Positions 28,615 to 37,979 of a DNA stretch of 64,000 nt are shown in pieces. Under the pieces are notes generated by a model that worked only from the letters and a program-made list of their open reading frames with translations, did no database searches and was not told the DNA's origin. The stretch's first letter is position 1. The number at the start of each line of letters is the position of its first letter. The position numbers and the translations under genes are program-made. Source of the DNA: Methylacidiphilum caldifontis. Its GTDB lineage: Bacteria; Verrucomicrobiota; Verrucomicrobiia; Methylacidiphilales; Methylacidiphilaceae. The stretch spans positions 620,001 through 684,000 of the forward strand of contig NZ_CP065957.1 in assembly GCF_017310505.1 (NCBI RefSeq), given 5' to 3'.

Positions 28615-29664
28615 ATGACAATGACCTCTCCTAGTTACCAAAAAACGGCTCGAATTATTGCCTCTATTCTTTTTGTTATCTTAGCTATTTGGATATTGCG
28701 TGGTTTTATTGTGGCCATGGCCTGGGCTTTTTTAATCGCCATTGCAACTTGGCCGTTTTATAGATGGATAAGAACAAAACTGCCTCGGAAAATCCCGATT
28801 TGGGTCAGCTCCTTATTTTTCACTCTTCTTGTCGGGGTATTACTTTTTGCTCCGCTTGTTTATGGTGTTTTTAAAGCGGGACAAGAAGCGATTGTACTCG
28901 GTCAATACATAGCCCATGCCCAAAAAGAGGGGGCTCCAGCTCCCGATTGGTTCCAACGTATTCCTTTTATCGGCAATTGGTTAACATTACGCTGGAATGC
29001 AAATTTAGCTACTCCTGAAGCTGCATCCAAGACCTTGGCTCATATTGATACCGCATTTCTATTCCGTTGGGGAAAAACCATTGGGGTACAGGTTATTCAC
29101 CGGATGGAAGTCCTCGCTTTTACTCTGCTGACCTTATTTTTTCTTTACAGGGACGGAAGCATACTCGGCACCAAATTTCTTGCGTTTATCCGTAAAATTC
29201 TAGGTGCCCCTGGAGAAAGGTATGCCCAGCACCTCGTTTCGGTCATCCGCGGGACGGTTAACGGTCTTGTGCTGGTCAGTCTTGGGGAAGGTATTTTGCT
29301 TGGGATAGCCTATGCAGTTGTTGGACTACCGGATCCAGTAACCCTTGGAGGCATTACTGGGATTTTAGCCATGATTCCCTTTGCTGCTCCACCGGTGTTT
29401 TGTACCGCTGCCCTATTCCTTATTGCCCAGGGAATGATTATCCAAGCGGTGGCCATTGTGATTTTTGGTTTTAGTGTGCTGTTTATAGCCGATCATTTTA
29501 TCAGACCTGTTCTCATTGGTGGAGCGGTCGATCTGCCCTTCTATTGGGTTCTTTTAGGAACACTTGGAGGTCTTAGTTCTTTTGGTTTACTTGGACTTTT
29601 TGCGGGACCAACGATCATCGCCACTTTGCTCGTGGCATGGAAAGATTTTATAGAAAAGCCCTAA
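28615..29664 (+). CDS. AI-2E family (UPF0118) permease-like membrane protein
   Basis: A 349-residue membrane protein of the PerM/TqsA/YdiK family. Two hydrophobic helices near the N-terminus (about 15-50) and one at 62-85 precede a soluble region (about 90-150). Helices between 155 and 345 follow, with the family pattern of a Gly-rich GLPDPVTLGGITGILAMIPF and the closing LLGLFAGPTIIATLLV. Members have been linked to AI-2 export or to Na+/H+ and Li+ exchange; the substrate here is unknown. The 368-base leader before it may be a structured RNA. Confidence 0.85.
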   Translation: MTMTSPSYQKTARIIASILFVILAIWILRGFIVAMAWAFLIAIATWPFYRWIRTKLPRKIPIWVSSLFFTLLVGVLLFAPLVYGVFKAGQEAIVLGQYIAHAQKEGAPAPDWFQRIPFIGNWLTLRWNANLATPEAASKTLAHIDTAFLFRWGKTIGVQVIHRMEVLAFTLLTLFFLYRDGSILGTKFLAFIRKILGAPGERYAQHLVSVIRGTVNGLVLVSLGEGILLGIAYAVVGLPDPVTLGGITGILAMIPFAAPPVFCTAALFLIAQGMIIQAVAIVIFGFSVLFIADHFIRPVLIGGAVDLPFYWVLLGTLGGLSSFGLLGLFAGPTIIATLLVAWKDFIEKP

Positions 29665-29719
29665 AATTGACTTTGGGTCATCATTTCCAACTAAACAATA
29701 ATGTTTTAACTTCACTCTT

Positions 29720-32700
29720 ATGAGTAGCTATTTTCAGTTTTTTTGTTCTCCCTATGCTAAAAAAGGGGGACGCAGATACCTTAGGGAAAAGGCTGCTCTA
29801 GCTGAAGAAAATAGAGCTGACGAACTGATTCTATCTTTTCAAGATCTAAAGCTTTCTGTTGATCAGGTTAACCAAAGATTAAAACATATCCTAAAGGCTA
29901 TAGGAGAAGAAGCCAAGGGCTTCCTTTCCGAACAGCTCACAAAAGTCTATCCTCTCAATACTCATGAAGGATTACTCCTTCTTAGGCTTGCCGAAGCTCT
30001 CCCCAGGATAACCGATGATCAAACTGCACTTCTCCTTTTTAAAGAACAAATCTTAAAAGGAAATTGGCAAAATACAACCCATTCCCATTGGCTTTCTTCC
30101 TTACTGAGAATAATACGTCTTGTGACTGAAAAAGCAGATCTTCTCCCTTTCATCTCCTTTCTTTCGGATAAAGCCCTGATCTTGTTTATCCATCTCGCTA
30201 CAAAGATTCTGGTCAATTTATTCGTTCTTGCCCCAGATATGGACAAAGCCCAAGAAAAACTTTTTGACCTTGTCAGAAGTGGAGAACAGATTTCCCTGGA
30301 TCTGCTAGGAGAAGAGGCTCAAGGTGAAAAAGAAGGCAAAAGACATTGGGAGAACTGCCAAAAAGTCATTAATCTTCTTGGAGATCTTAAAAGAGCCTTT
30401 CCTCATTCCGATCCTGAGATATCCGTAAAACTCTCAGCTATCGATCCCAAATATGAGCTACATTATGGCCGCATTTCTTTCGATAGGATTTATTCTAAAC
30501 TCAAAACTCTCTGCTTAATGGCCAGTAAAAAGGATATAGGATTATGTATCGATGCCGAACAGTACTTTAGATTTGAATTTTCAGTCGATCTACTCGAAGC
30601 CCTTTTGTCTGACCCAGACCTCAATGATTGGAATAAAATGGGCTTCGTGGTTCAGTCTTATTTAAAAAACAGCGAAGGGCTGATTGATTACTTGGCTGAA
30701 CTTTGCAAAGAAAAAAAGAAAAAGCTCTCCGTTCGCTTAGTTAAAGGAGCGTATTGGGACCATGAAATCATCCATGCTCAACATCTAGGTCTATATTGCT
30801 ATCCTGTCTACACCCTCAAGGAGCTGACCGAACTTTCCTATATGCTCTGTCTATCCAAGTTACTTAAACAGTCCGAAGTCCTTAGTAGCCGCCTAGCTAC
30901 TCATAATCCTTCTACTCTTGCAGCAAGCTTAGAGCTTCATTCTTCTTTTAAGGAAAACCCTATTGAGTTTCAAAGGCTCTATGGTCTTGGTCAAAGCCTG
31001 GGAAAATGGCTAAAACGGGCAGGTTATGCAACCCGAATCTATATACCTATAGGTGAAGGAAAGGAACTTTTTGGCTATTTAGCAAGGAGATTAATAGAAA
31101 ATGGTACAGCACTGGACAACACCCTTTTCCCTTTCGATTTCGATAAACTGTACTGGGATCCTCTTGGTAAATTACAAAAGCGAGCCTTAAAGTATAATCC
31201 CAATATTGCACTTCCCACCAATCTGTTCAAGGATCGTGAGAATGCTCCTGGAATTGATCTTTCTAACCCCGAGGCATGGGAAAATATCGCCCAAAACACC
31301 GATGATTTCGCTTCCAAGCCCAGGTCTTTATTTTTCTATCCCAAACCCAAAGGTAAACAAGTAAAAGTCTTTTCTCCTGCTAATCCTGAAGAATGCTTAG
31401 GTGAAGTTCCTTTCCCCCCAGAAGAAGATATTGAGAATATGCTTTCTCTGACAGCCTCTTATGCTGAAGAATGGGATAGGCTACCGGTAGAACAAAGGGC
31501 TGAAAAAGTCAAAAAACTAGCCAAAGAAATCTGGGAAAACCGGGATGAGCTCTTGTATCTTCTTTGTGCAGAGGCGGGGAAAACTGTGCCCTCTGCCCTC
31601 TCTGAAATAAGGGAAGCGATCGATTTCTGTAACTATTATGCAAAGGAAGCCACCCGGCTTTTTGCCCATCCCCATTTACTCCCTGGCCCAAGAGGCGAGG
31701 AAAATAAACTTCACTACCATGGTTGCGGGCTTTGGGTATGCATTAGCCCTTGGAATTTTCCCCTTTCTATTTTTATAGGACAAATTGTAGCTGCCCTTCT
31801 TTCTGGTAACGTCGTAGCCGCTAAACCCGCCGAAGAAACCCCTCTTATCGCTACGGCTGCAATAAATCTTGCTTATAAAGCGGGTATTCCTAGGGAAGTT
31901 TTAAGTTTGATCCTGGGAGATGGCCAAAGTGGGAAAATAATGATTAATCATCCCTTGGTTCGAGGAGTGGCTTTTACTGGATCAACGAAAACGGCAAAAA
32001 ATATCGCCCTATATTTAAGCCAAAAAGAAGGTCCTATTGTTCCTTTTATCGCGGAGACTGGAGGTATCAACTGCATGGTGGTGGATGCTACGGCTGCTAT
32101 CGAAAGGGCGGTTAAAGATATCCTTGTTTCTGCTTTTGATAACGCAGGACAAAGATGTTCTTCACTAAGGCTATTGCTGGTACAAAAAGAAATATCAAAC
32201 TCGATTTTGGATTTGCTCTCCGATGCTACCCAATCCTTGATCGTAGGAGATCCTCGGTTTTCTGAAACCGATGTAGGCCCTATCATCCGCCAATCTCTTT
32301 TAGAAGAGCTACAAAAGTTTTCTTGCTTTTTTGAAACTCAAGGACGGTTGCTAGCCAAAGCACCTATGGGTAAAACGGCTTCTTCCAATGGTTTTTTCTT
32401 TGCTCCCCAGCTGTTCGAAATCCCATCGGTGGATTTGGTAAACCAGGAAATCTTTGGACCTATACTGCCTGTTGTCCGTTATTCAAGAAACGATCTTTCA
32501 TATCGGCTTAAGGAAATTCATCAGAAAGGCTTTGGTTTGACTATGGGGTTGCAAACAAGACTAGATAGTTTGACTCAAGAACTTTGCTTGGGTGCTCCCG
32601 TGGGTAACTTCTACGTTAACCGCTCAATGATAGGAGCCGTTGTCGAATCCCAACCGTTTGGAGGTGAAGGGCTTTCAGGTACAGGACCAAAAGCCGGTGG

Positions 32701-32797
32701 TCCCAATTACCTGCTGCGTTTCGTGCGCGAAAGAACGTGTACTATTAATACGGCAGCCCTAGGAGATCCTTCGCTTTATTTTTTAGATCGATCTTAA
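29720..32797 (+). CDS. putA: PutA, bifunctional proline dehydrogenase / P5C dehydrogenase
   Basis: Oxidises proline to glutamate in two steps, passing the intermediate internally. The 1025-residue product lacks the N-terminal DNA-binding domain of enteric PutA. The FAD-dependent proline dehydrogenase barrel covers about 70-480 (ISVKLSAIDPKYE, SVRLVKGAYWDHEI, LATHNP). The aldehyde dehydrogenase domain follows from about 530, with glutamate in AETGGIN and the catalytic cysteine in NAGQRCSS near residue 813. It ends 2 bases before the convergent protease-like gene. Without the DNA-binding domain it cannot autoregulate as in E. coli. Confidence 0.93.
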   Translation: MSSYFQFFCSPYAKKGGRRYLREKAALAEENRADELILSFQDLKLSVDQVNQRLKHILKAIGEEAKGFLSEQLTKVYPLNTHEGLLLLRLAEALPRITDDQTALLLFKEQILKGNWQNTTHSHWLSSLLRIIRLVTEKADLLPFISFLSDKALILFIHLATKILVNLFVLAPDMDKAQEKLFDLVRSGEQISLDLLGEEAQGEKEGKRHWENCQKVINLLGDLKRAFPHSDPEISVKLSAIDPKYELHYGRISFDRIYSKLKTLCLMASKKDIGLCIDAEQYFRFEFSVDLLEALLSDPDLNDWNKMGFVVQSYLKNSEGLIDYLAELCKEKKKKLSVRLVKGAYWDHEIIHAQHLGLYCYPVYTLKELTELSYMLCLSKLLKQSEVLSSRLATHNPSTLAASLELHSSFKENPIEFQRLYGLGQSLGKWLKRAGYATRIYIPIGEGKELFGYLARRLIENGTALDNTLFPFDFDKLYWDPLGKLQKRALKYNPNIALPTNLFKDRENAPGIDLSNPEAWENIAQNTDDFASKPRSLFFYPKPKGKQVKVFSPANPEECLGEVPFPPEEDIENMLSLTASYAEEWDRLPVEQRAEKVKKLAKEIWENRDELLYLLCAEAGKTVPSALSEIREAIDFCNYYAKEATRLFAHPHLLPGPRGEENKLHYHGCGLWVCISPWNFPLSIFIGQIVAALLSGNVVAAKPAEETPLIATAAINLAYKAGIPREVLSLILGDGQSGKIMINHPLVRGVAFTGSTKTAKNIALYLSQKEGPIVPFIAETGGINCMVVDATAAIERAVKDILVSAFDNAGQRCSSLRLLLVQKEISNSILDLLSDATQSLIVGDPRFSETDVGPIIRQSLLEELQKFSCFFETQGRLLAKAPMGKTASSNGFFFAPQLFEIPSVDLVNQEIFGPILPVVRYSRNDLSYRLKEIHQKGFGLTMGLQTRLDSLTQELCLGAPVGNFYVNRSMIGAVVESQPFGGEGLSGTGPKAGGPNYLLRFVRERTCTINTAALGDPSLYFLDRS

Positions 32798-32799
32798 TC

Positions 32800-34161
32800 T
32801 CATCGCTTCGTTTTGGAGGAACGAGGCATAGGAGTCAAAAAATAAAGCTGTTGGTTTCTATAATCGATTGTGACTTGCTTGTCATAGAAAAAACCAAAAC
32901 CGATCGTACCTCCTGTATAAAACCCAAGATCAGCATCCATATTATAGGGGAGTGATCCCACTATACCTGGCAGAGAGCCATGGATTTTTTCTCCTCTTAT
33001 TTCAATCTGGCTAGCCTGTCCAATCTGGGATGAGCCCCTACTCGCCCCTAATTCCCACTGGACATCAAGATTTGTCCCCCTACCCCTATGAATATAGGGT
33101 TCTTCGTTAGAAAAATTCTTTTGTATCCAGATCTTTGAAAATTTGGCTATAGAAGGTGAGCAAGCAAAATAGCCAGGGGTAGCTGTGTCTAATAAAAAAA
33201 GAAGAGGAAAACTGCGGTTAATACTGGCCTGAACCAATAGAGTTTGAGCTGGTCCAATGAGAAAAGGCACTTGAGTCTTTCTTTGTTCATCCTGGGGGCC
33301 TTTTTCAAAAGGGATCTGAACATTGTCATGGGATAACCCAAGGATAAAATACTTGGGTGTTCTTTTCCATCTTCCACGGAGATCAAAAGAGGGAATAAAA
33401 TGAGACAAGAAATTCTCTCCTAGAATACCATCGATCATCATCCCTGATCGAGGAATATCCAATAAGGAATGAACAAGTGCAGGAATATTTTTTATCGTTG
33501 CCCCACCCAAGGATAACGAAGGAATTTTTGCCCATTGAATCCAAAAGCTACCTTGGGTACTCTGCTCTTTTTCTTTGCGGAAAAGCTCAACGGCCGCTTT
33601 CTTCGCTAAACGTGGTGATAAAAGGACGTAAGTTGAACCAGTATCGATCATGAATCGAGCTTTGATACCAGACAACTCTACTTCAATGACTGGATAAGGA
33701 ACGATCTCTTTAAATTGAATTTTAACATAAGGGCTTTTTGACTCCACTAAAAAGGGTTTATGCTCTCCAAAACTTTTCAAAAGATCCCCTTGCCCATATT
33801 CCCCTAAAGCGTAGGCAATTTGAGCTGCCTGCAAATAACGATCTTGCCGAATATAGACTTCTCTTAAAAGAGCGAGAGATTTCTTGTCTTCAGGAAAAAG
33901 TTTTAATGCATGTTGGAACGCCTCCTTAGCCTCCTCTAGTTTTCCAAAGCAGAGAGCACTCTCTCCAATTACCCTCCAACAAAGATCACAGGAAGAATAA
34001 TGGCGTAAGAGCTCATAAGCATATGTAGAAGCTTCTTCAAGCCGTCCGCTCTGGAAAAGGCTTTGCAACTTTTTTATATTTGTTTCTTCCTTACTTAATG
34101 CAAAAAGAATAGAACTTGAGCATAAAAAAAAGAAAAACAAAAAGAATAAAAACCTTTTCAC
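32800..34161 (-). CDS. exported TPR plus aspartyl-protease-like protein
   Basis: A 453-residue protein with a signal peptide (about 1-22) and TPR-type helical repeats (about 25-125). A C-terminal part resembles pepsin/retropepsin aspartyl proteases: MIDTGSTYVLLS with D173, and a second, divergent LLDTATPGY with D325. Beta-rich stretches such as DGILGENFLSHFIPSFDL (about 243-260) and GSLPYNMDADLGFY look like the paired GxxxL flap and core segments. Two motifs in one chain imply a bilobal enzyme in the periplasm. The second site has Ala for Gly, so activity is uncertain. It is separated from putA by 2 bases, convergent. Confidence 0.65.
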   Translation of the reverse strand: MKRFLFFLFFFFLCSSSILFALSKEETNIKKLQSLFQSGRLEEASTYAYELLRHYSSCDLCWRVIGESALCFGKLEEAKEAFQHALKLFPEDKKSLALLREVYIRQDRYLQAAQIAYALGEYGQGDLLKSFGEHKPFLVESKSPYVKIQFKEIVPYPVIEVELSGIKARFMIDTGSTYVLLSPRLAKKAAVELFRKEKEQSTQGSFWIQWAKIPSLSLGGATIKNIPALVHSLLDIPRSGMMIDGILGENFLSHFIPSFDLRGRWKRTPKYFILGLSHDNVQIPFEKGPQDEQRKTQVPFLIGPAQTLLVQASINRSFPLLFLLDTATPGYFACSPSIAKFSKIWIQKNFSNEEPYIHRGRGTNLDVQWELGASRGSSQIGQASQIEIRGEKIHGSLPGIVGSLPYNMDADLGFYTGGTIGFGFFYDKQVTIDYRNQQLYFLTPMPRSSKTKR

Positions 34162-34231
34162 AAGGATATCATGATAAAGAGAAACAAATATCCTGATTAA
34201 ATATAGCCAATACCATCAAATATACATACCT

Positions 34232-34945
34232 TCAGTCCGCCCCTTTCCTAGGAATAATAATTTCAGTAGGCCAACATGCCCCAGATAAACTTAAAAGATA
34301 AAGAACCGTTTGGGCTATATCTGAAGGTTGAATATAGTCTTCTCCCTCTACCCCTGTCATTGGTGTTGCAACCATTGCAGGACAGATCGCGCTAACCTTT
34401 ATGTTATATTTTTTGCCTTCATCAGCCAAAGCCTTTGTAAGCCCCATGACTCCAAACTTCGAAGCACTATAAGCTGCTGTACCTGCCCAAGCTTCTATAC
34501 CCGCCACAGAAGAGATATTGAAAATATAACCTCCCTGTTGCTGTCTTCTCATCTGACTAAAAGCTTCTTTAGAACACCAAAAGGTCCCATAAAGATTTGT
34601 TTTTAATAGCCTGTCGAAATCTTCCGAAGACAACTCTTCTATGGGGGAATAAATCCCTATCCCCGCATTATTGACAAGAATATCTAAACGGCCCCAACAA
34701 TTGACTGTCTGTGCTATGAGCCTTTTACAATCCGACTCTTTAGAAACATCCGTATCGATAGGGAGGACTGTATTGGAAGTTTCTTGCTCGATTTCCAAAG
34801 CAACCTTTCTATTCAGATCCATTCGACGAGCAGCGATGACAACTCGAGCACCCGATGACGAAAGGGCAAAAGCGATCTCTTTGCCAATTCCACTATTTGC
34901 TCCTGTTACTACAGCCACTTTATCTTTTAAAAAATCCTCGTCCAT
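34232..34945 (-). CDS. short-chain dehydrogenase/reductase (SDR)
   Basis: NAD(P)-dependent oxidoreductase of the classical SDR family, 237 residues. The cofactor motif is TGANSGIG (residues 14-21); NNAG is present near 92-95, the active-site serine in NISSVAG, and the Y159-x-x-x-K163 pair in YSASK. ARR after the second strand suggests NADPH preference. The substrate is unknown; FabG-like and sugar or retinol reductase relatives share all these features. It follows the 5-formyl-THF cyclo-ligase gene on the same strand after 86 bases. Confidence 0.88.
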   Translation of the reverse strand: MDEDFLKDKVAVVTGANSGIGKEIAFALSSSGARVVIAARRMDLNRKVALEIEQETSNTVLPIDTDVSKESDCKRLIAQTVNCWGRLDILVNNAGIGIYSPIEELSSEDFDRLLKTNLYGTFWCSKEAFSQMRRQQQGGYIFNISSVAGIEAWAGTAAYSASKFGVMGLTKALADEGKKYNIKVSAICPAMVATPMTGVEGEDYIQPSDIAQTVLYLLSLSGACWPTEIIIPRKGAD

Positions 34946-35031
34946 AGTTTACGGTACACTTAAAGTAGTTGATGAAACAAAACCAAGAAATGTGATTCAA
35001 CCACATTTCGTTAAAAAAGTGCTTAGATGGA

Positions 35032-35616
35032 TCAAGCAGTTTGAATAAGCTCTTTTTCTGTAATTATGAGGTCCAGTCTTTGATCGTGAGGCTCTGTATA
35101 AATTTTTGGAATTTCTTGGAAAGAAAAAAACAACCCGATCCGACAAACCCTCGGAGAAAGGGTAGATAGGAATCGATCATAAAAACCTAGTCCTCTACCA
35201 AGCCTATGCCCTTGTCTATCGAAGCCCACCCCAGGAATTAAAATCAGATCAATACTTTCGGCTAAAGCTTCAATGCAGCTTAGTCGAGGTTCCATGATGT
35301 TCAAAAAGTTTTTTTCTAAATCCTCTTTTTTATCCACAATAAAAAACCGCAGATAATCCGTATCCACACGTGGAAAAAGGACCGTTTTTTTACTCGCCTT
35401 GGCCAAACGAAAAATATCGGAAGTATCAGGTTCCGAAGGTAGTGAAGAATAAAGAGCAACCACTTGGGAATCTTGCCACACGGGATGACTGCATAACCGG
35501 TGAGTAATCTCCATCGATGCAGTAATGCGATCCTTCGGTCGTAATGACCCAAGTACTTTTGATTTTAAAAGTCTTCTTTGAACCTGCTTAAGAGAATAGG
35601 TAGAGCTTACAGCCAT
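35032..35616 (-). CDS. 5-formyltetrahydrofolate cyclo-ligase
   Basis: Converts 5-formyl-THF to 5,10-methenyl-THF using ATP, rescuing the folate pool. The 194-residue product carries the family hallmarks: N-terminal SLRPKDRITASMEI, central FPRVD, and the C-terminal signature LIPGVGFDRQGHRLGRGLGFYDRFL, which binds ATP and folate. It is a normal length. It lies upstream of the SDR gene and probably shares its transcript. Confidence 0.9.
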   Translation of the reverse strand: MAVSSTYSLKQVQRRLLKSKVLGSLRPKDRITASMEITHRLCSHPVWQDSQVVALYSSLPSEPDTSDIFRLAKASKKTVLFPRVDTDYLRFFIVDKKEDLEKNFLNIMEPRLSCIEALAESIDLILIPGVGFDRQGHRLGRGLGFYDRFLSTLSPRVCRIGLFFSFQEIPKIYTEPHDQRLDLIITEKELIQTA

Positions 35617-35733
35617 TTATTATTAAAATCTTAAAAACAATTAAAAGTAAAACAAAAATCTAAAGATATTTTTTAAAAGCGAAAGATATTTTTAAAAAAT
35701 CATGATTCCTTTTTTCAAAGGAAGAAGAAATTT

Positions 35734-35889
35734 TTATTCGTGACGCCTCTGGAAAAAAAGGTTTTGTTGAACCAGTTTATCAAATTTTTCATCCCTGAAA
35801 GTCTCCATAACTTTCTCATCTTTTTTAGAGGATTCAAGAGAATCCCTTTTTCCATTATCTTTTTTTCTTTTATCTTCTTTTCTCTTCAT
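35734..35889 (-). CDS. possible 51-residue Lys/Asp-rich protein
   Basis: Open frame from ATG at 35889 giving a strongly charged peptide (MKRKEDKRKKDNGKRD at the start, LVQQNLFFQRRHE at the end). A weak purine stretch lies about 14 bases upstream. It fills an otherwise empty 440-base gap. A real small gene is possible but the evidence is thin. Confidence 0.3.
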   Translation of the reverse strand: MKRKEDKRKKDNGKRDSLESSKKDEKVMETFRDEKFDKLVQQNLFFQRRHE

Positions 35890-36056
35890 GAAGAAAACTC
35901 AACCTCTTTTTAAATGATCTTTGGCATAATTTTGAAAAAAAAACAAACTGACAAATAGTTTTATTACTATTTTTTATCCAAAAGAGAAATAAGGATATTT
36001 TCTATAATATATTCCCTATGAAGTTATAAACCTTTCCGGGGGAAAAAGAGGAATAA

Positions 36057-36740
36057 TTACTTAGGATAAGGTTCATTAAGAGTATCGATAAGACTCTGAG
36101 CACTCTTAGGGGGTTGTACTTGGCCGGCAAATATTTCAGAGGGACTAACTGCCTGGTGATAATATCTTTCATTCACTTCCGGCTCTTCCCTAATATCAAC
36201 CCCTTCAAGAGCAATACCGCCAAAAAGGCCTTCTGAGGACCGGTAGGTATAAATATTGGCCCTTGGTTTGATTAACGCCTCTCTTTCACTTTCCGGTCCA
36301 GCAACTCCACTCATCTCTCCTGTTAAATGAACTTTCCCGCCTCTAGAAAACATTCTTATAGCTTTTTCAGAATTAAGAATAACGACATAATCAGTCTTTG
36401 TTCCCCCTACCTGCAGACCTACTCCTATTGCACTTACAGATATTGCCGAAGGCCCAGACCATCCTCCTATAGGAAGCCTGACAACGACAAGCCCTTTACC
36501 ATATTCTCCACTGATCACAAATCCTCCCTTGGTCACTTCCAAGTAAGCAACACCTTTAGCCTTTTCCCACACTGATTTAGGAATTTTGCCTTCCTCTTTG
36601 AATTGATGAATAACGGCCGAGGCATTATGAACAATTTCCTTTAAGTTCCAGGCACCATAAACGGTTTTTGTCATGCCCAGAAATACCAGCAGGGAAAAAA
36701 CTGAAAGGAGCCGCATAAAAGGGGAAAAAGAGATTTTCAT
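36057..36740 (-). CDS. exported SYLF (Ysc84-like) domain protein
   Basis: A 227-residue protein with a signal peptide (to about residue 30). The SYLF lipid-binding domain is recognisable: AVIHQFKEEGKIPKSVWEKAKGVAYLEV, then the glycine-rich GGFVISGEYGKGLVVVRL and SGPSAISVSAIGVGLQVGG. A Ysc84-type actin/lipid-binding fold is known for this domain; bacterial members are exported proteins of unknown function. The last 40 residues are polar (YYHQAVSPSEIFAGQVQPP). The FecR-like gene lies 87 bases upstream on the same strand. Confidence 0.8.
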   Translation of the reverse strand: MKISFSPFMRLLSVFSLLVFLGMTKTVYGAWNLKEIVHNASAVIHQFKEEGKIPKSVWEKAKGVAYLEVTKGGFVISGEYGKGLVVVRLPIGGWSGPSAISVSAIGVGLQVGGTKTDYVVILNSEKAIRMFSRGGKVHLTGEMSGVAGPESEREALIKPRANIYTYRSSEGLFGGIALEGVDIREEPEVNERYYHQAVSPSEIFAGQVQPPKSAQSLIDTLNEPYPK

Positions 36741-36827
36741 TGGATTTAATCCTTTGATAACAAAACCATTGGTTCAAGTAAACCCTTTTATATAGACGAA
36801 ACTTCTTTTTTATTGAAAAACAAAAAA

Positions 36828-37394
36828 CTATTTTTTCTCTTGGTTTTTGTCTTGTGTAATGGGTCTTTTTTCTGCAACTCCATTGGCTCTCACATAGACC
36901 ATTTCACCGGAATGCAACTGGTAAGTCTCGTTTTGAGGAGTAAGCACTAAGGTTGCATCCCCCTGTTCAGCTCCATATCTTTGTTCTGATGATGAATAAG
37001 AAGCAAAGAATTTACCGGTAGTTTGTGATGTAAAAGTCCCCCCTTTGGTTATAACTTTGAAATCTTTTGAACTAAATTCTATTTTTCCTCTATCAAGCTC
37101 AAAGACAATCGGATTTTCATTTTTCAAAGTTACAACAGACAAGCTATCAAGCGTTGCTTCTTCCCCCCTATCCTTCCAACCAATGGTACAAACAGAAAAA
37201 TAATCTGTCTTAAGCGACTGACCAACTTTGACATCACTTCCTTCTTGAACAGGAACCCCATAAGTGGTGACTACGCTATTTTGATCACCTCCTTTAATGG
37301 AAATAATCTGAGCAGCAAAACACCCCAAAGGAATGAAACAGAATAAAAGAAAAACTTTCTTTGAAACCGCAGCGAGTAATGAAAATCTTTTCAT
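36828..37394 (-). CDS. exported FecR-like protein
   Basis: A 188-residue protein with a signal peptide (to about residue 28, cut near CFAAQ). The mature part resembles a FecR domain: VQEGSDVKVGQSLKTDYFSVCTIGWKD, TLDSLSVVTLKN, FELDRGKIEFSSK and a C-terminal LHSGEMVYVRANG. These domains in exported, non-signalling proteins form beta-sandwich modules. No sigma factor or TonB receptor is adjacent, so a classical FecIRA role is unlikely. The C-terminus is Lys-rich. Confidence 0.7.
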   Translation of the reverse strand: MKRFSLLAAVSKKVFLLFCFIPLGCFAAQIISIKGGDQNSVVTTYGVPVQEGSDVKVGQSLKTDYFSVCTIGWKDRGEEATLDSLSVVTLKNENPIVFELDRGKIEFSSKDFKVITKGGTFTSQTTGKFFASYSSSEQRYGAEQGDATLVLTPQNETYQLHSGEMVYVRANGVAEKRPITQDKNQEKK

Positions 37395-37595
37395 AAAAAA
37401 TTTTTTTAATTATATGTTTGTTAATCCAGCAAAAAATTGCAAGCATTTACCAACTTGTTCTTTTTAGCTCTACGGAATTTTGCTTAACCCGATATTTTTT
37501 CTCGGAATCTCTTTTTTTTTGCATTCATTATAAAGAGGATTCCAAAAGGAAAAAGAAGAAAATCGCCTTTAAAATATTTTCTCTGTTGTAAAAAG

Positions 37596-37623
37596 TTGTT
37601 TATTTAGAAAACTATTTTATACT
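37596..37623 (+). promoter_or_regulatory. promoter of tRNA-Thr
   Basis: TTGTTT and TATACT with a 16-base spacer end 13 bases before the mature tRNA 5' end, the usual geometry for a tRNA promoter. Confidence 0.5.
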
Positions 37624-37636
37624 TTTGGGTTTTAAT

Positions 37637-37708
37637 GCCGGCTTAGCTCAGGGGTAGAGCAACGGTTTTGTAAACCGTGGGTCGTGGGTTCGAATCCCAC
37701 AGTCGGCT
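37637..37708 (+). tRNA. tRNA-Thr (anticodon TGT), island attachment site
   Basis: The acceptor GCCGGCT pairs with AGTCGGC (one G-U pair), discriminator T37708. The D arm is GCTC/GAGC and the anticodon stem ACGGT/ACCGT with loop TTTGTAA (anticodon TGT, 37669-37671). The T arm is GTGGG-TTCGAAT-CCCAC. CCA is not encoded. Its 3' half, from the anticodon arm on, recurs at 38871 and 45516, so it is the integration target of genomic islands. Confidence 0.95.
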
Positions 37709-37710
37709 CA
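37662..37710 (+). repeat. att copy 1 (attL, inside tRNA-Thr)
   Basis: Anticodon arm through acceptor 3' end of the tRNA. Compared with copies 2 and 3 it has TGT instead of GCT in the anticodon and T instead of C at 37703. The intervening block is shared by all three copies, so the crossover probably lies between these two markers. Confidence 0.85.
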
Positions 37711-37752
37711 CGTCAAAATTAGCTGAAAGTCAAGATTGGATATAAAATCAGA

Positions 37753-37852
37753 GCTAAAATTAGTCAATACGTATTAGTCTTTTTTCCTACAGCAAAATGC
37801 CTAAAAAAACGCTAAAATCGTTGCCAAAACGATCAAGGAAAATGCAAGGAAA
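37753..37852 (+). repeat. att-flanking 100-bp repeat R1
   Basis: Starts 43 bases after att copy 1. Highly similar to 38725-38824 (R2), roughly 85-90% by eye, and more loosely to 38959-39040 (R3), which starts 43 bases after att copy 2. The shared core reads like AATGCCTAAAAA...CGTTGCCAAAA. It is non-coding; integrase arm sites are one possibility. Confidence 0.7.
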
Positions 37853-37979
37853 TTAAGTTCGATTTCGGCGGTCGTTCAAGAATAATTGTATACTTTCGGT
37901 TGAATGAACTTGTAACATTTTCTTAATCAACAACTTACAAAGTTCTTTTCGTAAAATGCATTATAACGAAAGATTGTTG

